A program made the translations under genes and the position numbers. The notes below the pieces were generated by a model. That model was not told where the DNA came from. It was given only the letters and a program-made list of their open reading frames with translations, and did no database searches. From Ideonella margarita (GTDB lineage: Bacteria > Pseudomonadota > Gammaproteobacteria > Burkholderiales > Burkholderiaceae_C): a stretch of DNA of 64,000 nucleotides. How positions within the stretch are numbered: position 1 is the stretch's first letter; every line of letters begins with the position of its first letter. This document shows, one piece after another, positions 16,852 to 25,376 of the stretch. The stretch spans positions 62,001 to 126,000 of the forward strand of contig NZ_JBBUTI010000001.1 in the NCBI RefSeq assembly GCF_038066635.1, written 5' to 3'.

Positions 16852-18198
16852 ATGCGAACCCTCTCTCACGGCGCGCTGCTGGCCGCCACCTTGCTGGCGG
16901 GCGTGGCCCACGCCGCCGTCACCGCTGACGAAGCGGCCAAGCTGAAATCCACCCTGACCCCGTTCGGAGCCGAAAAGGCCGGCAACGCCGACGGCAGCAT
17001 CCCGGCCTGGACCGGCGGCTACACCACACCCGTGGCCGGCTACAAGAGCGGTGGCCGCCGCGGCGACCCCTTCGCCAACGAAAAGCCGATCTACAGCATC
17101 ACCGCCGACAACCTGGCCCAGCACGCATCGAAGCTGACCGAAGGCACGCAGGCGCTGCTCAAGAAGTACCCGAAGACCTTCCGCGTGGATGTCTACAAGA
17201 CGCACCGCACGGCCGCTGCGCCGCAATGGGTCTACGACAACACCTTCCAGAACGCCACCAGCGCCAAGCTCGACGGCGAAGTGTTGAAGGGCGCGTTTGG
17301 CGGTATCCCGTTCCCGATCCCGAAGTCGGGCAAGGAGATCGTCGCCAACAACGAACTGCACTGGCGCGGTGAAGCCTGGCAGGCCGACTTCCGCGGCTAC
17401 CTGGGCACGGCCAGCGGCCAGCGCGTGCTGTCGGTCGAGGGCACGGGTGATTTCCAGATGCCCTATTACGCCCAAGGCCAGGACAGCAAGTTCAGCGGCG
17501 ACTACTGGCTGATCCGCCTGGTCAACAGCGGCCCGCCCGTGCGTGCCGGCGAGGCCATCACCGGCCGCCAGCATCTGGACCAGGACAAGACTGGCGTCTG
17601 GGTCTACCTGACCGGCCAGCGCCGCGTGCGCAAGCTGCCCAACGCCTGCTGCGACACGCCCACCCCGGCATCGGGCGGCGTGGCGAGCTTCGACGAAGTG
17701 GACGTGCTGTCGGGCCGCACTGACCGCTTCGACTGGAAGATCGTCGGCAAGCAGGAAATGCTGATCCCCTACAACAGCAACCGCCTGCACACACCCACCA
17801 AGGACAGCGATGTGCTGCTGGCCAACCACCTGAACCCTGACCATGTGCGCTGGGAGCTGCACCGCGTGTGGGTGCTGGAATCGACCCTGAAGGCAGGCCA
17901 GCGCCACCAGGCGCCCAAGGCCCGCTACTACGTCGATGAAGACACCTGGGTGGCCGTGCTGGGTGACCGCTGGGATGCCAACGGTCAGCTGTGGAAGACG
18001 CTGTGGTCGCACCCGGTGGTGATGCCGGACCTGCCTGCCACCACGCCGCAACAGCAGTGGGGCTTCAATGACCTGATCTCCGGTGCCTGGTACGCCAGCG
18101 GCGTGGTCAATGAGCGCAACAAGCACTACCAGATCGTCCCGCGTCGCCCGGACAGCTTCTTCACACCCGATGCCATGGCTGGCGAGGGCGTTCGCTGA
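16852..18198 (+). CDS. DUF1329 family protein
   Basis: This 448-residue exported protein has a signal peptide (MRTLSHGALLAATLLAGVAHAA). DUF1329 features include the TLTPFGAEKAGNADGSIPAWTGG segment near the mature N terminus and LTGQRRVRKLPNACCDTPTPASGG in the middle. The family is structurally related to LolA/LolB-type lipoprotein carriers and is almost always paired with DUF1302, as here (17 bases apart). A role in moving hydrophobic molecules through the periplasm is plausible. A GGAG site precedes the ATG. Confidence 0.92.
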   Translation: MRTLSHGALLAATLLAGVAHAAVTADEAAKLKSTLTPFGAEKAGNADGSIPAWTGGYTTPVAGYKSGGRRGDPFANEKPIYSITADNLAQHASKLTEGTQALLKKYPKTFRVDVYKTHRTAAAPQWVYDNTFQNATSAKLDGEVLKGAFGGIPFPIPKSGKEIVANNELHWRGEAWQADFRGYLGTASGQRVLSVEGTGDFQMPYYAQGQDSKFSGDYWLIRLVNSGPPVRAGEAITGRQHLDQDKTGVWVYLTGQRRVRKLPNACCDTPTPASGGVASFDEVDVLSGRTDRFDWKIVGKQEMLIPYNSNRLHTPTKDSDVLLANHLNPDHVRWELHRVWVLESTLKAGQRHQAPKARYYVDEDTWVAVLGDRWDANGQLWKTLWSHPVVMPDLPATTPQQQWGFNDLISGAWYASGVVNERNKHYQIVPRRPDSFFTPDAMAGEGVR

Positions 18199-18211
18199 GG
18201 CGACCAGAACC

Positions 18212-19312
18212 ATGCGACTTTCTCTTGTGATTGCTACCACCTGGGCTGCGGCCTTGGTGGTGGCCCAGGGTGCCACGGCCGCGGCGGCCCCCGGAGCTGC
18301 CACGCCGGCAGCCCCGGTGGGTGATGCCCTGCAGCGCCCGGCCCTGGCCACGGCTGCGCCGGAACGCGCGGTGCTGCTCAGCGCCGCCCGGGCTGGCCAG
18401 CGCCTGGTGGCCGTGGGTGAGCGCGGCCTGGTGGCGCTGAGTGACGATGAAGGGCGCACCTGGCGCCAGGCGCCGTGCCCGGTGAGCGTCAGCTTGACGA
18501 TGGTGCGGTTTGCCGATGCACGGAACGGTGTGGCCGTGGGCCATGCCGGCACCGTGCTGACCACCGCCGATGCCGGCGCCAGCTGGACGCTGCGGCTCGA
18601 TGGCCGCCGCGTGGCCGCTGCCGCGCAGCAGGCCGCCGCCACGCCGGCAGCCCAGCAAGAGGCCGCCCGCCTGGTGGCCGACGGCCCCGACAAACCCTTC
18701 CTCGATGTGCTGCTGTGGGACGCCAAGCGCATGCTGGCCGTGGGCGCTTATGGCCTGGCCATGCACAGCGCCGACGGCGGTGTGACCTGGCAGCCGTGGA
18801 TGGACCGCCTGCCGAATCCGAAAGGCCTGCACTGGTACGTCGCGCAGCGCGCCGGCGACACCCTGCTGCTGGCCGGTGAACAAGGCCTGCTGGCCACGTC
18901 AACTGACGGCGGCCGCAACTTCCGTGCGCTGGCTTCGCCGTATGCCGGCAGCTGGTTCACGGGGGACGTGAGCGCCTCGGGCGAATGGCTGCTGGCCGGT
19001 TTGCGCGGCAACGTCTGGCGGTCGATCGATGGCGGTGCGCAGTGGCAGGCCCTGGCCTCGCCCGTGCCCGCCAGCATCACCGCCGCGGTGCGCGGCAGCA
19101 ACGGGCAATTGCTGCTCGCCAGCCAGGCCGGCCTGGTGTTGCAGGTGCAGGGCCAGGCACTGGTGCCGCTGCGCGCTGCGCCACTGGCCTTGCCCTCGGC
19201 CCTGCTGCCGCTGCGCGACGGCCGCCTGCTGGCGCTGGGTGCCACCGGTGTGACGCTGGTCTCGCCTGCTGAAGACAAGGCAAAAGCAAAAGAAACAGGA
19301 GAGCGCCCGTGA
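18212..19312 (+). CDS. YCF48/BNR-type beta-propeller protein, exported
   Basis: This 366-residue protein has a signal peptide (MRLSLVIATTWAAALVVAQGATA). Its body contains repeated propeller blades with the motif G-x-x-G-x-x-x-x-S-x-D-G/E-G-x-x-W (for example ERGLVALSDDEGRTW, AGTVLTTADAGASW, YGLAMHSADGGVTW, GLLATSTDGGRNF, GNVWRSIDGGAQW). Such YCF48-like proteins often sit before an MMPL transporter in catabolic clusters; they may form a periplasmic adaptor, but this is inference. Its stop overlaps the transporter start by four bases (GTGA). Confidence 0.85.
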   Translation: MRLSLVIATTWAAALVVAQGATAAAAPGAATPAAPVGDALQRPALATAAPERAVLLSAARAGQRLVAVGERGLVALSDDEGRTWRQAPCPVSVSLTMVRFADARNGVAVGHAGTVLTTADAGASWTLRLDGRRVAAAAQQAAATPAAQQEAARLVADGPDKPFLDVLLWDAKRMLAVGAYGLAMHSADGGVTWQPWMDRLPNPKGLHWYVAQRAGDTLLLAGEQGLLATSTDGGRNFRALASPYAGSWFTGDVSASGEWLLAGLRGNVWRSIDGGAQWQALASPVPASITAAVRGSNGQLLLASQAGLVLQVQGQALVPLRAAPLALPSALLPLRDGRLLALGATGVTLVSPAEDKAKAKETGERP

Positions 19313-21699
19313 ACGCGCCGGCATTTGATACCCGCTCAGGCTCACTGATTGAGCGAGCCCTGTTCAACCACCGCCGTGTGGTGCTGCTGCTGTGCGCGCT
19401 GGTCACGCTGCTGCTGGGCTGGCAAGCCACGCACCTGCAACTGCATGCCAGCTTCGAAAAGACCATTCCCACCCGCCACCCGTACATCCAGAACTTCCTG
19501 GCCAACCAGCATGAGCTGAGCGGCCTGGGCAATGCCGTGCGCATCGCCGTGGCCCAGCCCAAGGGCAGCATCTACCAGGCCGCTTACCTGGACACGCTGC
19601 GCCGCTTGTCCGACGAAGTCTTCCTGATGCCCGGCGTGGACCGCGCGCGGATGAAGTCGCTGTGGACGCCCACCACCCGCTGGGTCGGCGTCACCGAAGA
19701 CGGGCTTGAAGGTGGCCCGGTGATCCCGGACGGCTTCGACGGCTCACCGGAAAAGCTGCAGGCGCTGGCCAGCAACGTGGCCCGCTCGGGCGAGATCGGC
19801 CAGCTGGTGGCGCGTGATGCGCAGTCGAGCGTGCTGTTCGTGCCGCTGCTGGCCAAGGGCGCCGATGGTCAGGCCATCGACTACGCCGAGCTGTCGACAC
19901 GGCTGGAAGCCCTGCGCACCAAGTACGAGGCGGAAGGCGTGCAGATGCACATCACCGGCTTCGCCAAGATCATCGGCGACCTGATTGAAGGTGTGCGCGC
20001 CGTGCTCGTGTTCTTCGCGCTGGCCGTGGCCATCGCCACTGCCATGGTGTTCTGGTACACGCGCTGCATGCGCTCCACCGCGCTGGTGGTGCTGGCCTCG
20101 CTGATCGCGGTGGTGTGGCAGCTCGGCCTGCTGCCGGTGCTCGGCTTTGCGCTCGACCCCTACTCCATCCTCGTGCCCTTCCTCGTGTTCGCCATCGGCA
20201 TGAGCCACGGTGCGCAGAAGATGAACGGCATCATGCAGGACGTGGGCCGCGGCGTGGACAAGCTGGTCGCTGCGCGCTTCACCTTCCGCCGCCTGTTCCT
20301 GGCCGGCCTCACCGCCTTGCTGGCCGACGCGGTGGGCTTTGCCGTGTTGCTGGTCATCGACATCCAGGTGATCCGCGAGCTGGCGATTGCCGCCTCCATC
20401 GGTGTCGGCGTGTTGATCTTCACCAACCTGATCCTGCTGCCCATCGGCCTGAGCTACACCGGCGTCAGTGCCTCGGCCGCGGCACGCAGCCTGCGTGACG
20501 AGCAGGCCGATGCGGCCGGTGCCGCCAAGCACCCGCTGTGGGCTTTCCTTGATCGCTTCACGCAGCGTCGCTGGGCCACGGTGGCTGTGCTCGCCGGCCT
20601 TGTGATGGGCGTGGGTGGTTATGCCGCCAGCACCCAGTTGAAGATCGGTGACCTGGACCCCGGCGCGCCCGAACTGCGGGCCGACAGCCGCTACAACCGC
20701 GACGTGGCCTTCATGACCTCGGCCTACGGCGCGGGCAGTGACGTGCTGGCCGTGATGGTGAAAACGCCCGACGGCCAGTGCTCGAACTATGCCGCGCTGA
20801 ACAAGATCGACGCGCTGGAGTGGCAGCTGCGCCAGCTGGACGGCGTGGAGAGCACCAACACGCTGTCGTTGCTGAACCGCCGCGTGCTGTCGGGCCTGAA
20901 CGAGGGCAACCCGCGCTGGTACGAGTTCCTGCCCAACCAGGACATGCTCAACACCGTCACCGCCGGTGCGCCGCGCGGGCTCTACAACGACGCCTGCAAC
21001 CTGCTCACGCTGTACGTGTACCTGCGTGACCACAAGGCCGACACCCTGGCCCGCGTGGTGCAGCACGTCGAGGCATTCGCCAGCGTCAACAACAGCCCCG
21101 AGGCCACATTCATGCTGGCCGCAGGCAGCGCCGGCATCGAGGCCGCCACCAACATCGTCGTGCGTGACGCCTGGCACACCATGCTCGCCATGGTCTACGG
21201 CGCGGTGGTGCTGCTGTGCTTCATCACCTTCCGCTCGTGGCGGGCCGTGGTGGTGGCCGTGCTGCCGCTGGTGCTGACGTCCTTCCTGGCCGAGGCCTTG
21301 ATGGTGGCGCTGGGCATGGGCGTGAAGGTGGCCACGCTGCCGGTGATCGCGCTGGGCGTGGGCATCGGCGTGGATTACGCGCTCTACATCCTGTCCGTCA
21401 CCCTGGCCCAGCTGCGCGAAGGCAAGAGCCTGTCGGAGAGCTATTACCGCGCGCTGCTGTTCACCGGCAAGGTGGTGATGCTCACCGGCGTGACGCTGGC
21501 TGTGGGCGTCATCACCTGGGTCGCCAGCCCCATCAAGTTCCAGGCCGACATGGGCTTGCTGCTGGCCTTCATGTTCGTCTGGAACATGCTCGGCGCACTC
21601 GTCCTGGTGCCGGCGCTTGGCCACTTTCTGCTGAAACGTCAGCACCGCGTCGCTGAAGATTCAGCGGCTTTCTACGGCTCGCTCACCGCGAAGCATTGA
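19309..21699 (+). CDS. MMPL/RND-superfamily transporter
   Basis: This 796-residue inner-membrane protein has about 12 transmembrane segments in the RND arrangement: one near residues 22-40, a periplasmic loop, a cluster at about 220-375, then TM7 near 425-445, a second loop and a final cluster at about 620-780. It resembles the MMPL group (YILSVTLAQLREGKS, GVGIGVDYALYIL, SHGAQKMNGIMQD). The GTG start overlaps the propeller gene. No membrane-fusion protein or TolC homologue is present; together with DUF1302 and DUF1329 it may form an envelope-spanning route for hydrophobic substrates, direction unknown. Confidence 0.9.
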   Translation: MNAPAFDTRSGSLIERALFNHRRVVLLLCALVTLLLGWQATHLQLHASFEKTIPTRHPYIQNFLANQHELSGLGNAVRIAVAQPKGSIYQAAYLDTLRRLSDEVFLMPGVDRARMKSLWTPTTRWVGVTEDGLEGGPVIPDGFDGSPEKLQALASNVARSGEIGQLVARDAQSSVLFVPLLAKGADGQAIDYAELSTRLEALRTKYEAEGVQMHITGFAKIIGDLIEGVRAVLVFFALAVAIATAMVFWYTRCMRSTALVVLASLIAVVWQLGLLPVLGFALDPYSILVPFLVFAIGMSHGAQKMNGIMQDVGRGVDKLVAARFTFRRLFLAGLTALLADAVGFAVLLVIDIQVIRELAIAASIGVGVLIFTNLILLPIGLSYTGVSASAAARSLRDEQADAAGAAKHPLWAFLDRFTQRRWATVAVLAGLVMGVGGYAASTQLKIGDLDPGAPELRADSRYNRDVAFMTSAYGAGSDVLAVMVKTPDGQCSNYAALNKIDALEWQLRQLDGVESTNTLSLLNRRVLSGLNEGNPRWYEFLPNQDMLNTVTAGAPRGLYNDACNLLTLYVYLRDHKADTLARVVQHVEAFASVNNSPEATFMLAAGSAGIEAATNIVVRDAWHTMLAMVYGAVVLLCFITFRSWRAVVVAVLPLVLTSFLAEALMVALGMGVKVATLPVIALGVGIGVDYALYILSVTLAQLREGKSLSESYYRALLFTGKVVMLTGVTLAVGVITWVASPIKFQADMGLLLAFMFVWNMLGALVLVPALGHFLLKRQHRVAEDSAAFYGSLTAKH

Positions 21700-21705
21700 C
21701 ACACC

Positions 21706-22866
21706 ATGTTCAAGTACTTTCCCACCAACTACGTCTGGAATCTCTCGGTCGATCTGGCCATTGAAATGGGCGCGCGCATCGGCGAGATCGAAGCCATGTG
21801 CGCCCCGCTGCAGGAGGCCGCCAAGGCGCCTGACGCCGCCGGCACGAAAGCCTTCCGCGAGACCTGGGTACGCATGGCTGACCAGCTGTGCGAACTAGCC
21901 GATGAAGACCTGGCGCGTGGCCGCCAGCGCTCGGCCGGCGAGAAGCTGCGCCGCGCGTCCAGCTACCTGATCACGGCCGAGCGCCTGCAGGCCCATGACG
22001 CACCGGGCCGCCTGGCGATGTACCGGCGTGAGCTGGCGCTGTTCCAGGAGGGCTCGCGCCTGCTGGGTGATCCGGTGCAGCGCGTCGAGATTCCGTACGA
22101 AGGCCGGTACCTGTCGGCCCTGTACCTGCCCGCGCAAGGCCTGCGGCCGGGTGAGCGCGCGCCGGTGCTGGTGCAGCTCAACGGCCTGGATTCAACCAAG
22201 GAAATGAAGCACCTGGTGGGCCTGCCGGGCTGGCTGGCGCAGCGCGGCGTGTCGTCGCTGGTGGTGGACCAGCCGGGCACCGGCGAAGCCCTGCGCCTGC
22301 AAGGCCTGACTGCCCGCTTCGACACCGAACACTGGGCCAGCCGCGTGGTGGACTGGCTGGAAACGCGCGACGACGTTGATGCCAAGCGCATCGGCTGCGA
22401 AGGCGTGTCGCTGGGCGGCTATTACTGCCCGCGCGCCGTGGCCATGGAGCCGCGTTTTGCCGCCGGCGTGTGCTGGGGCGCGAACCACGACTGGCGCGAC
22501 GTGCAGAAGCGCCGCCTGGAAAAGGAAGGCGATTTCCCCGTGCCGCATTACTGGGCCCACGTCTGCTGGGTATGGGGCGCCAAGGACGTCGACGACTTCA
22601 TGCGCATCGCCGAAGACGTGCACCTGGACGGCGTGATCGAGAAGATCCGCGTGCCCTTCCTGGTCACCCACGGCGAGAAGGATTCGCAGATCCCGCTCAA
22701 GTGGGCGCACCGCACCTACGAGCAACTGGTGAACAGCCCGAAGCGCGAACTCAAGGTCTTCACCGACCGCGAAGGCGGCGCGCAGCACGCCAGCTTCGAC
22801 AACTCGATCAACGCCGGTCAGTACATCGCCGACTGGGTGGCCGAGACGCTGGGCGGCCGGACGTAA
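21706..22866 (+). CDS. Alpha/beta hydrolase, similar to 2,6-dihydroxypseudooxynicotine hydrolase / FrsA group
   Basis: This 386-residue hydrolase has a helical N-terminal domain (about residues 1-120) before the alpha/beta core. The catalytic triad is visible: Ser235 (GVSLGGYY), Asp326 (HGEKDSQIP) and His361 (AQHASFDN). The long N-terminal cap and the sequence style match the family of 2,6-dihydroxypseudooxynicotine hydrolase, which cleaves a C-C bond next to an aromatic ring without a cofactor. In this operon it probably hydrolyses an acylated aromatic or a ring-cleavage product. It starts six bases after the transporter stop. Confidence 0.82.
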   Translation: MFKYFPTNYVWNLSVDLAIEMGARIGEIEAMCAPLQEAAKAPDAAGTKAFRETWVRMADQLCELADEDLARGRQRSAGEKLRRASSYLITAERLQAHDAPGRLAMYRRELALFQEGSRLLGDPVQRVEIPYEGRYLSALYLPAQGLRPGERAPVLVQLNGLDSTKEMKHLVGLPGWLAQRGVSSLVVDQPGTGEALRLQGLTARFDTEHWASRVVDWLETRDDVDAKRIGCEGVSLGGYYCPRAVAMEPRFAAGVCWGANHDWRDVQKRRLEKEGDFPVPHYWAHVCWVWGAKDVDDFMRIAEDVHLDGVIEKIRVPFLVTHGEKDSQIPLKWAHRTYEQLVNSPKRELKVFTDREGGAQHASFDNSINAGQYIADWVAETLGGRT

Positions 22867-22941
22867 CCCCCGCTGCAGCGGCTGCTGGCTGTGACGGCGG
22901 CCCCTCCAACAACGATTCGAATTCTGAGGAAGAAACCCACC

Positions 22942-23874
22942 ATGAACATCATTGGACTCGACGCCCTCGTCTTCGGCGTGGACGACCTGGCCGGTTGCCG
23001 GCAATACCTGATCGACTACGGCCTGAGCGATGCTGGCAATGGCCGCTTCGAAGCGCTGGACGGCACCGCGGTGCTCATCCGCGCCAAGGACGACCCCAGC
23101 CTGCCGGCTGATCTGGGCACCGCCAGCCTGCTGCGCGAAACCGTATACGGTGTGGCCGACTTGGCCACGCTCGACGCGATCGAGGCCGAGCTGCAACGCG
23201 ACCGCACCGTCACCCGCGAAGGCGGTGTGCTGCGCAGCGTGGATGACCTCGGCTTTGCGCTGGCCTTCCAGGTCACGGTGCGTCGCCCGCTCTCGATGCC
23301 GGCTGAAACCGTGAACGCCCCCGGCGCCGTGTCGCAGCGCGGCGTCAACGCCCTGGGCCTGCCCCCTGAGATGCCAGCGCTGCCGCGTTCGCTCTCGCAC
23401 GTCGTGTACTTCGTGCCGGACACAGCCAAGGCCGAGGCCTTCTATGCGCGCCTGGGCTTTGTCTGCACCGACCGGTTCACCGGCGTCGGCCCCTTCCTGC
23501 GTCCGGCCGGCACCACCGAACACCACTCGCTGTTCATGATCCAGACACCGCCGTTCATGAAGGGCTGCGAGCACTTCACCTTCCACATGGGCGGCCCCAC
23601 CGAGGTGCTGCTGGCCGGCAGCCGTTTCGTTGAGAAGGGCTACCAGAGCTTCTGGGGCCCGGGCCGCCACCGCTTCGGCAGCAACTGGTTCTGGTACTTC
23701 AACTCGCCGCTGGGTTGCCATGTGGAATACGACGCCGACATGGACCTGCATGACGACAGCTGGACCGCGCGCGAGGTGCCGATGAGCGCCGACGCCTCAC
23801 AGCTCTTCCTGTTCCAGAACCGCGAGAAGTGGGCGCCTTCGGGCCCGCCTCCCGGTGGCAAGCCAGCGCACTGA
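22942..23874 (+). CDS. VOC-fold extradiol-type ring-cleavage dioxygenase
   Basis: This 310-residue protein has two VOC domains (about 1-115 and 148-280). The second keeps the apparent type I extradiol dioxygenase active site: metal ligands His153 (LSHVVYF), His211 (CEHFTFH) and Glu262 (GCHVEYD), with second-shell His195 (EHHSLF) and Tyr252 (FWYFNSPLG), spaced as in the 2,3-dihydroxybiphenyl dioxygenase family. It is therefore likely to open a catechol-like ring with Fe(II) or Mn(II). The substrate is unknown. An AGGA ribosome site precedes the ATG. A lyase or isomerase of the same fold is the main alternative. Confidence 0.82.
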   Translation: MNIIGLDALVFGVDDLAGCRQYLIDYGLSDAGNGRFEALDGTAVLIRAKDDPSLPADLGTASLLRETVYGVADLATLDAIEAELQRDRTVTREGGVLRSVDDLGFALAFQVTVRRPLSMPAETVNAPGAVSQRGVNALGLPPEMPALPRSLSHVVYFVPDTAKAEAFYARLGFVCTDRFTGVGPFLRPAGTTEHHSLFMIQTPPFMKGCEHFTFHMGGPTEVLLAGSRFVEKGYQSFWGPGRHRFGSNWFWYFNSPLGCHVEYDADMDLHDDSWTAREVPMSADASQLFLFQNREKWAPSGPPPGGKPAH

Positions 23875-23884
23875 GGGCTGAGCG

Positions 23885-24235
23885 ATGCGCCTGTGCCACG
23901 TGCATGACATTCCTGACGGCGGTGCCCGCGGTTTCGACACCGCAGGCGCCGGTCAGGACACGCTGTTCGTGGTGCGCCGTGGCGAGCAGCTGGCGGCCTA
24001 CGTCAACAGCTGCCCGCACCACGACACGCCGCTGGCCTGGCGCCGCGATGCGTACCTCAATGCTGCGGGCGACCGCATCGTGTGCGCGGCCCACGGCGCG
24101 CTGTTCGAGATCGACACCGGCCGCTGCACGCTCGGCCCCTGCCTGGGCGATGCACTGACCCCGCTGTCGCTGCGCACAGACCCCGACGGCGAGGTGTTCC
24201 TCGCCCCTCAACAAGATTCGGAGACAACCCCATGA
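23885..24235 (+). CDS. Rieske-type [2Fe-2S] ferredoxin
   Basis: This 116-residue single Rieske domain carries CPHH (about residues 43-46) and CAAHGALF (about 68-75), giving the C-x-H and C-x2-H pairs that bind the cluster. It has no signal peptide, so it is cytoplasmic. Such proteins usually feed electrons to a Rieske oxygenase, but no oxygenase alpha subunit and no reductase gene are present here. It may donate to an enzyme encoded elsewhere, or keep the dioxygenase iron reduced, as XylT-type ferredoxins do. It overlaps the monooxygenase start by four bases. Confidence 0.88.
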   Translation: MRLCHVHDIPDGGARGFDTAGAGQDTLFVVRRGEQLAAYVNSCPHHDTPLAWRRDAYLNAAGDRIVCAAHGALFEIDTGRCTLGPCLGDALTPLSLRTDPDGEVFLAPQQDSETTP

Positions 24236-25362
24236 ACCTCTCAACCCAACGCATCCTCATCATCGGTGGCGGCTTCTCCGGCATGTCCGCGGCCATCCAG
24301 CTGCGCAAGCTCGGCGCCAGTGTCGACCTCGTTGAAATCGACGCGGGCTGGCGCAGCTACGGCGCCGGCATCAGCCTGGGTGGCGCCACGCTGCGCGCCT
24401 TCCGCACGCTCGGCATCCTCGACGCCTTCATGGCCGAGGGCAGCGCCACCGACGGCGTGCACCTGCACCTGCCGCATGGCCCGAAGGTCGCCGAGATCCC
24501 GACCCCGCGCATCGCTGGCGCCGACGTGCCGGGCGGCGGCGCCATCATGCGGCCGGTGCTCGCCCGCATCCTGGCCGATGCCACGCGTGCCTCGGGTACG
24601 CACGTGCGCCTGGGCTGCACCTTCACCGCCATCGAGCAAGACGCGGACGGTGTGACCGTCACCTTCAACGACGGCGACAGCCAGCGCTATGACCTGGTGA
24701 TCGGCGCCGACGGCCTGTACTCGAAGGTCCGCGAAACCGTGTTCCCGGACGCGCCGAAGCCGCGCTACAGCGGCCAGGCCGTGTGGCGCGCCGTGCTGCC
24801 GCGCCTGCCTGAGGTCGAGACCGCCACCATGTGGATCGGCCCGCAGGTGAAGCCGGGCGTGAACCCGGTGTCGGCCACTGAGATGTACCTGTTCGTCACC
24901 GAGCCCAAGCCGGTCAACGAGCACGTCGACCCCGCCACCTTCGCCGACCGCCTGCGCGATCTGCTGGCCGATTTCCCCGCACCGGTGCTGCGCCAGATCC
25001 GCGAACAGATCACCCCGGAATCACAGATCAACTACCGCCCGCTGGAAGGCTTGTTGATGCCGCGCCCGTGGGCCAACGGCCGCGTGGTGATGATCGGCGA
25101 CACCGTGCATGCCACCACGCCGCACCTGGCCTCAGGCGCCTGCATTGGCGTTGAAGATGCGCTGGTGCTGGCCGAAGAGCTGGGCCGTGGTGATGACCTG
25201 CCCACCGCGCTCGCGGCGTTTGAAGCGCGTCGCTGGGAGCGCTGCCGGATGGTGGTGGAGAACTCCACCCGCCTCGGCGAGATCGAGATCAGCGGGGGCG
25301 ACAAGGAAGAGCACGGTCGCATCATGCGCGACTCGCTGATGGCCCTGTCCCAGCCCATCTGA
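24232..25362 (+). CDS. FAD-dependent monooxygenase (group A aromatic hydroxylase)
   Basis: This 376-residue flavoprotein has the N-terminal dinucleotide motif GGGFSG (12-17), the DG motif DLVIGADGLYSKVR and the GD motif VVMIGDTVHATTPHLASG, which together define single-component FAD/NAD(P)H aromatic hydroxylases (PHBH / 3-hydroxybenzoate 6-hydroxylase / salicylate hydroxylase group). It most likely ortho-hydroxylates an aromatic acid or phenol to give a dihydroxylated ring for the VOC dioxygenase. Its start is coupled to the Rieske gene by an ATGA overlap. The substrate cannot be named. Confidence 0.88.
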   Translation: MNLSTQRILIIGGGFSGMSAAIQLRKLGASVDLVEIDAGWRSYGAGISLGGATLRAFRTLGILDAFMAEGSATDGVHLHLPHGPKVAEIPTPRIAGADVPGGGAIMRPVLARILADATRASGTHVRLGCTFTAIEQDADGVTVTFNDGDSQRYDLVIGADGLYSKVRETVFPDAPKPRYSGQAVWRAVLPRLPEVETATMWIGPQVKPGVNPVSATEMYLFVTEPKPVNEHVDPATFADRLRDLLADFPAPVLRQIREQITPESQINYRPLEGLLMPRPWANGRVVMIGDTVHATTPHLASGACIGVEDALVLAEELGRGDDLPTALAAFEARRWERCRMVVENSTRLGEIEISGGDKEEHGRIMRDSLMALSQPI

Positions 25363-25376
25363 CCGGAGCACACCGC

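Noticed and set aside
16726..18732. Very long open frame (668 codons) on the minus strand opposite the DUF1302/DUF1329/propeller genes
   Set aside because: It is antisense to three well-supported genes; long antisense frames are expected at this GC content and the product resembles no protein.
19744..21645. 633-codon minus-strand frame opposite the MMPL transporter
   Set aside because: His/Gln/Arg-rich translation typical of a shadow frame; the plus strand has clear membrane segments and family motifs.
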